64,000 nucleotides of DNA from JAXLYX01 sp046351215 (GTDB lineage: Bacteria; Myxococcota_A; Polyangia; Polyangiales; Houyiibacteriaceae). The stretch lies in contig JAXLYX010000019.1 in assembly GCA_046351215.1 (NCBI GenBank), positions 62,001 through 126,000 of the forward strand. Reading direction: 5' to 3'. Every line of letters begins with the position of its first letter. Position 1 is the first letter of the stretch. A model generated the notes under the pieces. It was not told where the DNA came from and searched no databases. It saw nothing but the letters and a program-made list of their open reading frames with translations. Positions 32,609 through 42,032 of the stretch are shown here, piece by piece. The translations under genes and the position numbers were made by a program.

Positions 32609-33805
32609 ATGGCCACGCGGGAAGCGACGAACAGGAAGGGGCGCACGGCGCGGATCGTCCTCGTCGTCGCTCTCGTGCTGCTCCTCCTGCCGCCCGGGCT
32701 CTACCTCGGCATCAACGCCGCCTTGCGTGGTCCGGCGCCGCCCCCCGCGTTCACCGAGCGCGACCTCCCCGCGCTCCCTCCTCCCGACACGAACGGCTGG
32801 GCCGTCGTCGCGGAGAACGATCACCGGGCCTTCCGGGGAATCGACACGCCGACGGAGGTCCTCGCGCTCTGCCGGCACGAGGACGAGACCGCGGATCGCA
32901 TCCCGCCGCACTCGGAGGTCACGGCACGCCTCGAGGTGATGCGTGCGTTCGTCGCCCGCCGTGTGCACGAAGCGGCCGTGGCCGAGCTGCATCGGGCGCT
33001 CGAGAAGCCGACGTTCGTCGACGCATGCTCGCTCGCGATCGGGGCCGATTGCCCGCTGACGGAGCTCGCGCGGGCGCACCATCTCGGGGAGTCCGAGGTG
33101 TTGATCGCGCTCGTGGAAGGGCGCGGCGTCGAGGCGATCGACGAGGCGGGCCGCCTCTTCCGGGCGTCGCTCTCGTACGCGGGCGCGCCCCGCAGCCCCG
33201 TCGCGGCCGTCCTCTCGGTCACGCTGCTCCGGCGTGACGTCGAGCTCGGCGCGCGCCTCGTCGCGGGGCTCGAAGCCTCCGCCGCGCCGCGGACGCCCGA
33301 GCTCGAGGCGGCGGTCCGAGCGTACGCCGCACGCTACGACCAGCTCGCCGAGGCTCCGCTCTCCATGCGGACCGCGATCGTCGGCGACTACGTCTCGATG
33401 CGGAGCATGGTGCTGCCGATCTTCGAGGGCGGAGGGGCGGCCGGCACGGATCTCGGGCTCCTCGGCCGCGTGAAGGTCTTCACCGATCCGCGGGACTCGA
33501 TGCGCCGCCTCGATCGCTACTACGTCGCCATGGTCGCCTTCGCCGGGGGCCACGGTCGCGCCACGCCCCCGATGCCCGATTCCGGGGCGCATGCGAGGGG
33601 CTGGTGGCTTCGCAACCCGGGCGGGAAGACGTTGCTCGATCTCGGCATGAGCAACATGGCCCCGACGGTGGTCCGCTACGAGGCCATGGTGCGGCAGGTG
33701 CAGGAGCGTCGCGTCGTGGTCGAAGGGGCCCTGCGACGCTGGCTCGAGGGCGCGGCCGTGCCCGTGGGTGCGCAGCCCCCGAGCAGGCCGGCCGACGCTC
33801 ACTGA
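32609..33805 (+). CDS. Membrane-anchored protein, function unknown
   Basis: A 398-residue protein with one N-terminal transmembrane helix (about residues 14-34, IVLVVALVLLLLPPGLYLGI) and a helical extracytoplasmic part with no recognised domain. Charged helices alternate with short hydrophobic ones, as in many myxobacterial paralogous families. The final 7 bp overlap the convergent lipoprotein gene. Confidence 0.55.
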   Translation: MATREATNRKGRTARIVLVVALVLLLLPPGLYLGINAALRGPAPPPAFTERDLPALPPPDTNGWAVVAENDHRAFRGIDTPTEVLALCRHEDETADRIPPHSEVTARLEVMRAFVARRVHEAAVAELHRALEKPTFVDACSLAIGADCPLTELARAHHLGESEVLIALVEGRGVEAIDEAGRLFRASLSYAGAPRSPVAAVLSVTLLRRDVELGARLVAGLEASAAPRTPELEAAVRAYAARYDQLAEAPLSMRTAIVGDYVSMRSMVLPIFEGGGAAGTDLGLLGRVKVFTDPRDSMRRLDRYYVAMVAFAGGHGRATPPMPDSGAHARGWWLRNPGGKTLLDLGMSNMAPTVVRYEAMVRQVQERRVVVEGALRRWLEGAAVPVGAQPPSRPADAH

Positions 33806-35070
33806 AGGCGGAGATCGTCGACGACGAGCGACTCGAGGGGAGAGCCGCAGGGTCTCGCTGCGGAGACCTCGACGACCAGGGTCGTGATGCCGGCCAGCGT
33901 GAGCGGCACCTCGTACGTCAGCGCTTGGCTCACGAGGCTGCCGGATCCGTCGTTCGCGGCCGCGTACGTACCCCACGGGATCGGCGCCTTCGTCGAGGAG
34001 AGCAACGTCGTACCGGCTCCCACGCGTACGGCGAGGGCGTCTCCGGGCAGGGTGTTCAACGTATGGGTGACGCCCCGATACGCGAAGGCGAGCTTCGTCG
34101 CACCGGCCGGGACGCTCAGCTGGAAGAGCGCGCGGCCGGGGGAGAGCCAGAGGGCTCGCTCCCCGGTGATCGCGTACGCCGTGCCCGTCAGCGTCCGGAT
34201 CTCGGCGCCGCTCGCGAGGTTGGCCGTGACCGGACCTTCGAAGCCGTCCGCGGCGAAGACGCCGGGCGCCGCCGGAGTCGTGACGGTCGGGAGGGTGGTC
34301 GCGGCGCGCCCTGCGAGATCGACCAGCGCGGGGCTCGTCTCGAACACGAGCGTCGCCCCGAGCGGGAGCAGTGCCTCGGCGCCGAGGTAGCCCACGACGG
34401 CCTCGGCCTCGTTTCGCGCAGCGAGCGCGAGCTCGAAGCCCGCAGGGCCCACCAAGCGTGCTGTCGAGCCCGGGGCGATCGGCTCGCTCGCGTCGAACGC
34501 GAGCGTCCGGAACGGAGAGTCCACGGGTCCGCGCTCCGAGAGGATGGGCGTCGAGGCGTCGATGTCGCCCGACACGAGGCCGGAGACGGCGTAGTCCACG
34601 AATGCGTCGCCGATCACGACCCGCGCCTTGCCGGTGAACGTGCCCGTGACGGCCCCCGTGGCGACGTCGACGCGCTCCAGATGGAGCGTTTCGATCGTCA
34701 CCTCGCCCGAGCCGCAGCTCGCGGTCTCGAGCGGCAGCACGAGCCCCGGCGATCCGTCGCGAGCCTCCCATCGGCGAGCGTAGGGGAAGCTCGTCGCTGC
34801 CCCGCGGCCTCCGAGGAGGGCCGTCCCGTCGGCACCGCTCGCGTCGTCGAGGCGCAGGGTCAGGGGGAGCGTCCTCGGGACGCGGTCGGCGTAGGCGCCC
34901 GGAGCGCCGGCGCTCGAGGGCTCGAGCGTCTCGATCGTCGCCACGAGCTCGTAGCTCGTCCCGAGGATGTCCGGCGGTGGGCTCGTCTCGTCGCAGCCGC
35001 TGGTCGTGACGTTGGCCGTGAAGAACGCCCCGCACAGGGCGAAGCGCAGGAGGCGGAAGGAGGATCCCAT
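33799..35070 (-). CDS. Putative beta-rich surface lipoprotein
   Basis: A 423-residue exported protein with a signal ending TTSGC (weak lipobox, Cys26). The remainder is strand-rich, with Thr/Ser/Gly-heavy segments and only a few charged helices, consistent with a secreted beta-sandwich protein. The C-terminal segment ending ESLVVDDLRLQ resembles the end of carbohydrate-binding-like jelly rolls. No enzymatic motif seen. AGGAGG lies close upstream of the ATG. Confidence 0.55.
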   Translation of the reverse strand: MGSSFRLLRFALCGAFFTANVTTSGCDETSPPPDILGTSYELVATIETLEPSSAGAPGAYADRVPRTLPLTLRLDDASGADGTALLGGRGAATSFPYARRWEARDGSPGLVLPLETASCGSGEVTIETLHLERVDVATGAVTGTFTGKARVVIGDAFVDYAVSGLVSGDIDASTPILSERGPVDSPFRTLAFDASEPIAPGSTARLVGPAGFELALAARNEAEAVVGYLGAEALLPLGATLVFETSPALVDLAGRAATTLPTVTTPAAPGVFAADGFEGPVTANLASGAEIRTLTGTAYAITGERALWLSPGRALFQLSVPAGATKLAFAYRGVTHTLNTLPGDALAVRVGAGTTLLSSTKAPIPWGTYAAANDGSGSLVSQALTYEVPLTLAGITTLVVEVSAARPCGSPLESLVVDDLRLQ

Positions 35071-35182
35071 GGCGAGAGTCTAGGCCGAAGAGCCTTCGTT
35101 CGAAAGCGGGCTCTCCAACTTGGGGGTGAGCACGTGTGGGGGCTCACGTGAAGAGGCTCGCGGGGCGAGCGAGGCCCCGACC

Positions 35183-37243
35183 TCACGGCTGCACCAGGTA
35201 GTAATGGAACGCCGCGTAATTCGGTCCGCCGTCGTGGCGCTCGACGCGCACGTCGTTCCGCGCCTCGACCTGCTCCGCGGGCACCGGGATCGGGATCTCC
35301 ACGAACCGACGGGACATCGGGACGTCGACGAGGGGAAGCGGCCGACCGTTCCAGATCACGCGCAGCCGCACGGCGAAGTACGCGTCCGTCCGGAGCAGGA
35401 GCGTGGCCGTCTTCCGTTCCCGGGCCCGGAGGCGGAAGCGCTCGGAGGAGCGCACCACGCGACCTCCGTCGGCGATGGCGCGGCCGTCGACCTGGTACAC
35501 GCGCTCGAGATCGTCGTCTCGGACGTCGCCCTCGACGTCGTGCTCGTGGGCTCGCTCCGAGACGACGTCGGCGACGTCGAGCGCATCGACGACCCGGGCT
35601 CCCCCCACGATCGGCGTGAAGGGGGCCTCGCCGGAACCGAGCAGGTCGCGACGGAATTCCGAGAGGTCCATCACGGTGCCGCCGAGGATGCTCGACGTCT
35701 GCGCGTGCGTCGCGCCGAGCCGTCTCCCCAAGAGGTCGTCGGCACGGAGCCAGTGGCGATACACCCAGGCGTGTGTCGGCTGCTGCTCGCGCGGCAGCCG
35801 CTCGAGCCCTTCGATCACGCTGCCCGCTCCCTGTGCCTGCAGGCCGGCGAGCGGCATGGAGGTGAGACCCACGAGATCGAGCGTCGGATGGCCCCCGAGG
35901 TAGGCGGAGGCTCCGGCATCGTTCATCAGGACGATCGCCCCCCTCGGCAGCGGACGGACGAGCTCGAGCGCCCCTCGGATCTGCTGCTCTCGGATCTCCC
36001 GGGTGCATTGCGCGAGGTCGTCGAGCGCCGCGGGAGCGCGCGTGGCGTAGAGCCCGAGCAGGACGCCCGCGCCGAGCAGGGCCAGGGCGTCGCGACGATC
36101 GTCGGCAGGGTCCGAGTCGAGGCGACCCGAGGTGCGTGCGCCGACGGCGAGGAGCGGCACGAACGAGAGGAGGGTGGGGACCGCGAGCACCGCCCAGAGG
36201 TAGCGATAGCGGTGGACGAAGTAGTGCTCGAAGGTGGCCGGTAGCAGGAGGAAGCCCAGCGTGGAGAGCACCACGAGCGCGACGAGGAATCGCCGCGCGC
36301 GCAAGGCCCGTGCGAGCACGAGGACGTACCCGAGGCCCGAGAGGACCCAGGTGTACCGCGGGTAGTATCGCTCCGCCCACTCGGTACCGCCGAGCACGAC
36401 GAAGACCTGGTAGCGAACGGCCTCCACCACGTGCGCCACGAGCTCCGACCGCGTCTCGTACGGGTCGTAGGGAGCCCATTTCGAGAGCGCGCCCGTGCTG
36501 CGTGCCGTGCCCGTGACGATCCACCAGAACGCGGGCACGACCCCGAGCGCCGAGAGCGGGACGACGGCGAGCCATCTCCTCTTCCCGCGCAGCGCGACGA
36601 GGAGCACGAATGCAGCGAGCCCCGAGACGGCGGCCAGCTCCGGTCGGACGAGGGGGGCGACGAGGCCGAGGACCGCGAGCGCGTTCGCCGGACGTCCGTC
36701 GCCGCCCACCGCCACCTTCAACGAGAGGGCGACGAGCCAGGTCAGCGTCGCGACGGCGAGGATGGTCTCCATGCCGGACGCGCCCGACCAGGCGTAGCCA
36801 CCGTGCCACACGCAGACCAGGGCCGCGCAGGCGCCGAGGCTCCGGCTCCACAGCGACTCGCCGATCCGCGCCATCCCCTCGGCGGCGGCCGCCCAGCCGA
36901 GCGCACCGTAGGCATGCGATGCGAAGAGCAGGGAGAAGCCGCGGAGGCCGAGCGCGTACGGCACGGCGAGCGCGTAGGCGTAGAGGATGCTCGTCGCCCC
37001 GGACGAAGCGGGAGCCGCGGGATCGCCGTAGCGGAATGGATGCCCTTCCGCGATCGACCGGGCGTACTCGAAGTGGATGAGGACGTCGTCGAGCGGGGCG
37101 CTCGCTCCGCCTGCGACCGAGACGTTCTGGCGGTAGGCGTAGACCTCGATCAGGGAGGTGAGGACGAGAAGCCAGAGGTAGCGCCGCTCGAGCCAGGGCT
37201 CGAGCTTCCGCCGGATGTCAGCGAGGGTGTTCTCTCGGCTCAT
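35183..37243 (-). CDS. Integral membrane GT-C-like glycosyltransferase
   Basis: A 686-residue protein with about 10-12 transmembrane helices in its first 450 residues and a soluble C-terminal beta-rich domain. The first extracytoplasmic loop has LDDVLIHFEYARSIAEG, the Asp-Asp loop typical of GT-C enzymes that use a polyprenyl-phosphate sugar. It may add a sugar to a lipid or cell-wall polymer. The start at 37243 lacks a good Shine-Dalgarno; TATAAC at 37278-37273 (minus strand) could be its -10. An upstream in-frame start at 37312 is less likely. Confidence 0.7.
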   Translation of the reverse strand: MSRENTLADIRRKLEPWLERRYLWLLVLTSLIEVYAYRQNVSVAGGASAPLDDVLIHFEYARSIAEGHPFRYGDPAAPASSGATSILYAYALAVPYALGLRGFSLLFASHAYGALGWAAAAEGMARIGESLWSRSLGACAALVCVWHGGYAWSGASGMETILAVATLTWLVALSLKVAVGGDGRPANALAVLGLVAPLVRPELAAVSGLAAFVLLVALRGKRRWLAVVPLSALGVVPAFWWIVTGTARSTGALSKWAPYDPYETRSELVAHVVEAVRYQVFVVLGGTEWAERYYPRYTWVLSGLGYVLVLARALRARRFLVALVVLSTLGFLLLPATFEHYFVHRYRYLWAVLAVPTLLSFVPLLAVGARTSGRLDSDPADDRRDALALLGAGVLLGLYATRAPAALDDLAQCTREIREQQIRGALELVRPLPRGAIVLMNDAGASAYLGGHPTLDLVGLTSMPLAGLQAQGAGSVIEGLERLPREQQPTHAWVYRHWLRADDLLGRRLGATHAQTSSILGGTVMDLSEFRRDLLGSGEAPFTPIVGGARVVDALDVADVVSERAHEHDVEGDVRDDDLERVYQVDGRAIADGGRVVRSSERFRLRARERKTATLLLRTDAYFAVRLRVIWNGRPLPLVDVPMSRRFVEIPIPVPAEQVEARNDVRVERHDGGPNYAAFHYYLVQP

Positions 37244-37391
37244 CGGGAAGGAGGGGGGTCGCGGGGACGGGGTTATATCGCGAACGCCCCCCCCTGGGCG
37301 CCCGCTTCGCACAGGGGGGCCGGGAGCGGGACGACCGCATCGGGCCGGTCGGGTCGCCGGGGGAGGGGACCCTTGCTATGAGGGGGCCGTC

Positions 37392-38759
37392 ATGGAGCTC
37401 TCCTCCCTCACCGCCCTCTCCCCCGTCGACGGCCGCTACGCGAAGCAGGCCGCCGCGCTCCGCCCCTACTTCAGCGAGTTCGGCCTGATCCGCTACCGCG
37501 TGCTCGTCGAGGTGCGGTGGCTCGAGGCCCTCGCGGCGAATCCGGGCATCCCCGAGGTCGCACCGCTCTCCGCCGGCGCGAAGGAGGTCCTCGACGGGAT
37601 CGTGAAGGGCTTCGACGAGGCCGCCGCGGCGCGCGTGAAGGCGATCGAGGCGACGACGAACCACGACGTGAAGGCCGTCGAGTACTTCCTCAAGGAGCGC
37701 GTGGAGGGGAACGCCGAGCTCGCCGCCGTGAGCGAGTTCCTGCACTTCGCTTGCACCTCCGAGGACATCAACAACCTCGCGTACGCGCTCATGCTGAGCG
37801 AGTCGCGCCGCGACGTGCTGCTCCCCGCCCTCGACGGCGTGATCGGCGCGATCCGCGGCCTCGCGCACGCGAACGCGGACAAGCCCATGCTCTCGCGGAC
37901 GCACGGCCAGCCCGCGTCGCCGACGACGCTCGGCAAGGAGATGGCCAACGTCGTGGCGCGTCTCTCGCGGCAGCGCGACGCGGTCGCCCGCGTCGAGATC
38001 CTCGGCAAGATCAACGGCGCGGTCGGCAACTACAACGCGCATCTCTCGGCCTATCCCGACGTCGACTGGGAGGCCCACGCGAAGGCCTTCGTCGAGTCGC
38101 TCGGCCTCGCGTGGAACCCGTACACGACGCAGATCGAGCCGCACGACTACGTGGCCGAGCTCTTCGACGCGATCGCGCGGTACAACACGATCCTCCTCGA
38201 CTTCGATCGCGACGTCTGGGGCTACATCTCGCTCGGCTACTTCAAGCAGCGCGTCGTCGCCGGCGAGGTCGGCTCGTCGACGATGCCGCACAAGGTGAAC
38301 CCGATCGACTTCGAGAACTCGGAGGGCAACCTCGGCTTCGCGAACGCGATCTTCACGCATCTCGCGCAGAAGCTGCCGGTCTCGCGCTGGCAGCGCGATC
38401 TCACGGACTCGACCGTCCTGCGCAACCTCGGAGTCGGCCTCGCGCACTCCGTGATCGCCTATGCCGCGACCCGCAAGGGCATCGGCAAGCTCGACGTGAA
38501 CGACAAGGCGCTCCGGGAGGATCTCGAGTCCAACTGGGAGGTGCTCGCCGAGCCCGTCCAGACCGTCATGCGTCGCTACGGCGTCGAGAAGCCCTACGAG
38601 AAGCTGAAGGAGCTCACGCGCGGTCGCTCGATCGACGCGGCCGCGCTCCGAGCCTTCGTCGACGGCCTCGCGATCCCCGAGGAGGCGAAGGCGCGCCTGC
38701 GCGAGCTGACGCCTTGGAATTACGTCGGAAACGCCGAGGACCAGGCGAAGCGCGTCTGA
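37392..38759 (+). CDS. purB: Adenylosuccinate lyase
   Basis: A 455-residue enzyme of the fumarase/aspartase superfamily, catalysing two steps of purine synthesis: SAICAR to AICAR and adenylosuccinate to AMP, each releasing fumarate. The signature GSSTMPHKVNP is present, as are TSEDINN and SRTHGQPASPTT. Length and the opening LSSLTALSPVDGRY match the E. coli-type PurB. TATGAG lies 9 nt before the ATG and no Shine-Dalgarno is seen. Confidence 0.95.
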   Translation: MELSSLTALSPVDGRYAKQAAALRPYFSEFGLIRYRVLVEVRWLEALAANPGIPEVAPLSAGAKEVLDGIVKGFDEAAAARVKAIEATTNHDVKAVEYFLKERVEGNAELAAVSEFLHFACTSEDINNLAYALMLSESRRDVLLPALDGVIGAIRGLAHANADKPMLSRTHGQPASPTTLGKEMANVVARLSRQRDAVARVEILGKINGAVGNYNAHLSAYPDVDWEAHAKAFVESLGLAWNPYTTQIEPHDYVAELFDAIARYNTILLDFDRDVWGYISLGYFKQRVVAGEVGSSTMPHKVNPIDFENSEGNLGFANAIFTHLAQKLPVSRWQRDLTDSTVLRNLGVGLAHSVIAYAATRKGIGKLDVNDKALREDLESNWEVLAEPVQTVMRRYGVEKPYEKLKELTRGRSIDAAALRAFVDGLAIPEEAKARLRELTPWNYVGNAEDQAKRV

Positions 38760-38820
38760 GCGGCCGGACGGCTCCCGATCCCTTGTCACCCCGTGGCGAG
38801 TGATTACGGATGAGGGAGCC

Positions 38821-39543
38821 ATGTTCTACTTCGACCCCCTCTACCTCGCCCTCGCGCTGCCCGGGATGCTGCTGGCGCTCTTCGCCCAGCTCCGGGTGAA
38901 GTCGGCGTTCACGCGCTACGCGGCCGTGCCGACCACGCGCGGCATGAGCGGCGCCGAGGTCGCCGCCGCGATCCTCCGCACCAAGGGCATCCGCGGCGTC
39001 GCCATCGAGCCCGTCCCCGGCACTCTCTCGGACCACTACGATCCGACGAGCCGGACCCTGCGTCTGTCGCCCGACGTCTTCGCCGGACGCAGCATCGCGG
39101 CCGCTGGGATCGCGGCCCACGAGGTCGGCCACGCGATCCAGCACGCGGAGGCCTATCCCTGGCTGACGATGCGCTCGAACCTCGTGCCGGTCCTCTCGAT
39201 CACCTCGAGCCTCGCGATGCCGACGATCCTGATCGGCTTCTTCCTCGGCGCCGGCATGCGGAGCCCGATCGGCAGCCTCGTCCTGCTCGCGGGCCTCGCC
39301 ATGTTCGGCATCCTCGTCCTCTTCCAGCTGATCACGTTGCCGGTCGAGTTCGACGCCAGCCGCCGAGCGCTCCTCGCGATCGAGGAGGGGCGGATCCTGA
39401 CCGGCCAGGAGCACGACGGAGCGAAGAGCGTGCTCTCGGCCGCGGCGCTCACCTACGTGGCCGCGGCGGTCTCCTCGATGCTGACGCTGCTCTACTTCCT
39501 GATCCGCTCCGGGCTCCTCGGCGGACGCTCGCAGGACGACTGA
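38821..39543 (+). CDS. YugP-type membrane zinc metallopeptidase
   Basis: A 240-residue integral membrane peptidase of the Zn_peptidase_2 (YugP) family. The zinc motif HEVGH is at residues 100-104, between an N-terminal helix and two or three C-terminal helices, with PVEFDASRRAL as the conserved third-ligand region. GAGGGAG precedes the ATG at 38821. The family's substrates are not established. Confidence 0.88.
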   Translation: MFYFDPLYLALALPGMLLALFAQLRVKSAFTRYAAVPTTRGMSGAEVAAAILRTKGIRGVAIEPVPGTLSDHYDPTSRTLRLSPDVFAGRSIAAAGIAAHEVGHAIQHAEAYPWLTMRSNLVPVLSITSSLAMPTILIGFFLGAGMRSPIGSLVLLAGLAMFGILVLFQLITLPVEFDASRRALLAIEEGRILTGQEHDGAKSVLSAAALTYVAAAVSSMLTLLYFLIRSGLLGGRSQDD

Positions 39544-39547
39544 CGCG

Positions 39548-40366
39548 TCACCCCCTCCCGAGCCGCCTCCGGAAGTCCTCGAGCAACCACTGCGAGATCG
39601 ACGTCCGCCCCGCGAACGTCTTCGGCAGCGCGTCGACGTGGAAGAAGGCCGCGTCCTCGATCTCGCCCGCAGCGGGCCGAACGGTCCCGCCCGCGTAGCG
39701 GGCGGTGAAGCCGAGCATCAGCGAGTGGGGGAACGGCCAGGGCTGCGAGGCGAAGTAGCGCACGTCGGTGACGTGCACGCCGGTTTCCTCGTGGACCTCG
39801 CGGCGGACGCATTCCTCGGCGCTCTCGCCGGGCTCCACGAAGCCGGCGAGCACGGAATAGATGCCGCGCGGGAAGTGGGGCGAGCGCGCGAGCAGGATCT
39901 CCTCGCCCCGCTCGACCGCGACGATCACGGCCGGCGAGAGGCGGGGGAAGGCGAGGTGCCGGCAGGCCGGGCAGACGCGGGCGCGTTCCTTCTCGGACGG
40001 CTGGGTCGGGGTCCCGCACACGCCGCAGAACCGGTGGGTCCGATCCCATTCGAGGATCTGCGACGCGCGGCCCGCGAGGTCGAAGAGCTCGGGGCCGAGG
40101 CGATCGAAGGCGAAGAGGAGGTCCACCCGCTCGAACGACTCGGGCAGGTCGGCGTCCGGCTCGAGCTCCACGGCCCAACACGCCGTCGGGCCGTGGTAGC
40201 CGAGGGCATGCACGCGCGACGGCACGAGGCCGTAGGCTTCGGGGCTCTCCGAGAGAGGCCTGCCGTCACGGAGCACGAGCTTCCGTTTCGAGAAGACGAA
40301 GCACAGGCGCGGGCGATCCGGATCGACCTCGATCGCCGGCGCGAAGAAGGAGCCTTTGTAGGGCAT
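39548..40366 (-). CDS. nudC: NAD+ diphosphatase / RNA deNADding enzyme NudC
   Basis: A 272-residue Nudix hydrolase that splits NAD(H) to NMN(H) and AMP and can remove NAD caps from RNA. The zinc ribbon ligands are Cys114, Cys117, Cys132 and Cys135. The Nudix box occupies 175-196 (GFVEPGES...REVHEETG), and SQPWPFPHS at 207-215 is the NudC-specific motif. TACACT lies 9 nt upstream of the ATG. It converges on the peptidase gene with 4 bp between. Confidence 0.93.
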   Translation of the reverse strand: MPYKGSFFAPAIEVDPDRPRLCFVFSKRKLVLRDGRPLSESPEAYGLVPSRVHALGYHGPTACWAVELEPDADLPESFERVDLLFAFDRLGPELFDLAGRASQILEWDRTHRFCGVCGTPTQPSEKERARVCPACRHLAFPRLSPAVIVAVERGEEILLARSPHFPRGIYSVLAGFVEPGESAEECVRREVHEETGVHVTDVRYFASQPWPFPHSLMLGFTARYAGGTVRPAAGEIEDAAFFHVDALPKTFAGRTSISQWLLEDFRRRLGRG

Positions 40367-40387
40367 GAGGCCCGGAGTGTACGCGGA

Positions 40388-40879
40388 TCAGCCGCCGCAG
40401 GCCGCGATGGCGGCGAAGAGCTGCACCGCTTCGTTCTGACAGTCCGTGAGGCTCGTCCCGGTCAGGCCCGAGCAGGGCTCGCCACAGGCATCCTCGGCCG
40501 CGGCGGCCTGGGCATCGCAGTTGTTCCAGACCGTCGGGTCGCAGGAGCCGCCGAGGCAACGGTCGTAGGCCTTCTCCGCGTTGATCGTGCACTCGAGGTA
40601 GCTCTTGAACCGCGGGTACTTGTCGAGGGCCTTGCCCATGCAGCTCGCCTGCGTGCTGGTCGGTAGCGGGTCGAGATCGGCGATGCAGGCCTGGGCGCTC
40701 GCATAGCCGTCGGCCGCGTAGTTGCACGTGCAGTCCTTGGTCGCGACCGAGTTCTCGGTCTGCGTGGCCTGGTTCACCAGGGAGGTGCCCGACGCGGCGT
40801 CGTTGCAGCCGACGAGGCCGACGAGCAGGGTCGAAGCCGAGAGGAGGGCGACGCGGACGGAACGCGACGGGATGCGCAT
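40388..40879 (-). CDS. Cys-rich putative lipoprotein
   Basis: A 163-residue lipoprotein, signal ending VGLVGC (Cys25), with about ten further cysteines spread through a helical domain, for example CTCNYAADGYASAQACIADL and CLGGSCDPTVWNNC. The spacing suggests disulfide-paired helical hairpins, a type common in myxobacterial surface proteins. Function unknown. AGGAGCT precedes the ATG at 40879. Confidence 0.6.
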   Translation of the reverse strand: MRIPSRSVRVALLSASTLLVGLVGCNDAASGTSLVNQATQTENSVATKDCTCNYAADGYASAQACIADLDPLPTSTQASCMGKALDKYPRFKSYLECTINAEKAYDRCLGGSCDPTVWNNCDAQAAAAEDACGEPCSGLTGTSLTDCQNEAVQLFAAIAACGG

Positions 40880-41008
40880 GGGGAGCTCCTTGGGGAGGGG
40901 ACCGTGGACCGCTCGAGAACGACTCATGATACGCCCGTCCGTCGGACTCGCGAGGGCGCTTCGTGCTCCCCCACGGGGGGACCTTGCTGCTATCGTCCGG
41001 GCACGTCC

Positions 41009-41917
41009 ATGACCGATCGCATCTACGACGGCGCCCTCGATCTCGTCGGGAACACGCCCCTCATCCGCCTCCAGCGCATCCGGGCCGAGAACGGCGCGGA
41101 GATCTGCGCGAAGCTCGAGTCGAACAATCCCGGTGGCTCCGTGAAGGATCGTCCGGCGCTCGCGATGGTCCGCGCGGCCGAAGCCGCCGGGCTGCTCCAG
41201 GAGGGCTCGACGCTCGTCGAGGCGACGAGCGGCAACACGGGCATCAGCCTCGCCATGATCTCGGCGGTCTGCGGTTATCGATGCGTCATCGTGATGCCCG
41301 AGGACATGAGCGAGGCGCGCAGGCACATCCTCAAGTCGTACGGCGCCGATGTGATCCTCACGCCCGCCCACGAAGGCATGGCAGGAGCGGTCGAGCGCGC
41401 CGAGCGCATCCTCCGCGAGACCTCGGGTGCCTTCATGCCCGCCCAATTCGAGAATCCAGCGAATCCCGAGGTGCACGCCCGCACGACCGCCGAGGAGATC
41501 CTCCGTGCGACCGGCGGCGAGCTGCACGCCTTCGTGGCCGGCGTAGGCACCGGTGGCACCATCACGGGGGTCGCCCGGACCCTCAAGCAGAAGGCGCCGC
41601 ACGTGAAGATCGTCGCGGTCGAGCCGCGCGGGAGCGCCGTCCTCTCCGGAGGCAAGCCGGGGCTCCACGGCATCCAGGGGCTCGGCGCGGGCTTCGTGCC
41701 CGAGGTGCTCGATACCGAGCTGCTCGGCGAGGTGGTGACGGTCACGGATCTCGCGGCCGAGCGCATGGTGAAACGGCTCGCGCGCGAGGAGGGCCTGCTG
41801 GTCGGTCCCTCGGCGGGCGCCAACGTGCACGCCGCCCTCGAGGTCGCGCGCCGGATGCCGGCGGGGCAGCGCGTCGTGACGATCCTCTGCGACGGCGGCG
41901 AACGCTACCTCTGCTGA
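41009..41917 (+). CDS. cysK: Cysteine synthase A
   Basis: A 302-residue PLP enzyme making cysteine from O-acetylserine and sulfide. The PLP lysine is Lys46 in GGSVKDRPA, the substrate loop is TSGNTG, the phosphate-binding region is GVGTGGTITG, and PSAGAN binds the PLP ring nitrogen. It is complete, ending GERYLC. TATCGT lies 12 nt before the ATG. No serine acetyltransferase gene is adjacent. Confidence 0.93.
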   Translation: MTDRIYDGALDLVGNTPLIRLQRIRAENGAEICAKLESNNPGGSVKDRPALAMVRAAEAAGLLQEGSTLVEATSGNTGISLAMISAVCGYRCVIVMPEDMSEARRHILKSYGADVILTPAHEGMAGAVERAERILRETSGAFMPAQFENPANPEVHARTTAEEILRATGGELHAFVAGVGTGGTITGVARTLKQKAPHVKIVAVEPRGSAVLSGGKPGLHGIQGLGAGFVPEVLDTELLGEVVTVTDLAAERMVKRLAREEGLLVGPSAGANVHAALEVARRMPAGQRVVTILCDGGERYLC

Positions 41918-41980
41918 TCGGTCGTCGATCGGAGGGCGACGGTCCGGAGGGCTCCCGGGGAAGCCAGCTCCACGGACGAC

Positions 41981-42001
41981 CGTACGACGTGACGTCGTAC
42001 G
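41981..42001. promoter_or_regulatory. Perfect 21-bp palindrome upstream of the Bor-like gene
   Basis: CGTACGACGT (41981-41990) and ACGTCGTACG (41992-42001) are exact reverse complements around one G. It lies 31 bp before the start at 42033. Symmetry and length suggest an operator; it is less like a terminator because no T run follows and the arms contain TA steps. Confidence 0.55.
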
Positions 42002-42032
42002 CGGCGCCGAACGCGTGGGAAGGAAGGTCGCG

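Noticed and set aside
30434..35035. A 1533-codon open frame on the minus strand.
   Set aside because: It lies antisense to the HD-GYP and other well-supported genes, its translation is dominated by Arg, Asp, Leu and Val in the pattern of a GC-rich shadow frame, and it has no recognisable domain.
35088..35148. Two weak hairpins (AGAGCC with GGCTCT; GTGAGC with GCTCAC) between the GT-C-like and lipoprotein genes.
   Set aside because: Six-bp stems with 10-15 nt loops and no T run are too weak in this GC-rich context to call a terminator.
40967..40981. C5-G5 hairpin before cysK considered as a terminator or riboswitch.
   Set aside because: It lies in a divergent promoter region, the stem is only 6 bp with a 3-nt loop, and no aptamer-like structure is visible.
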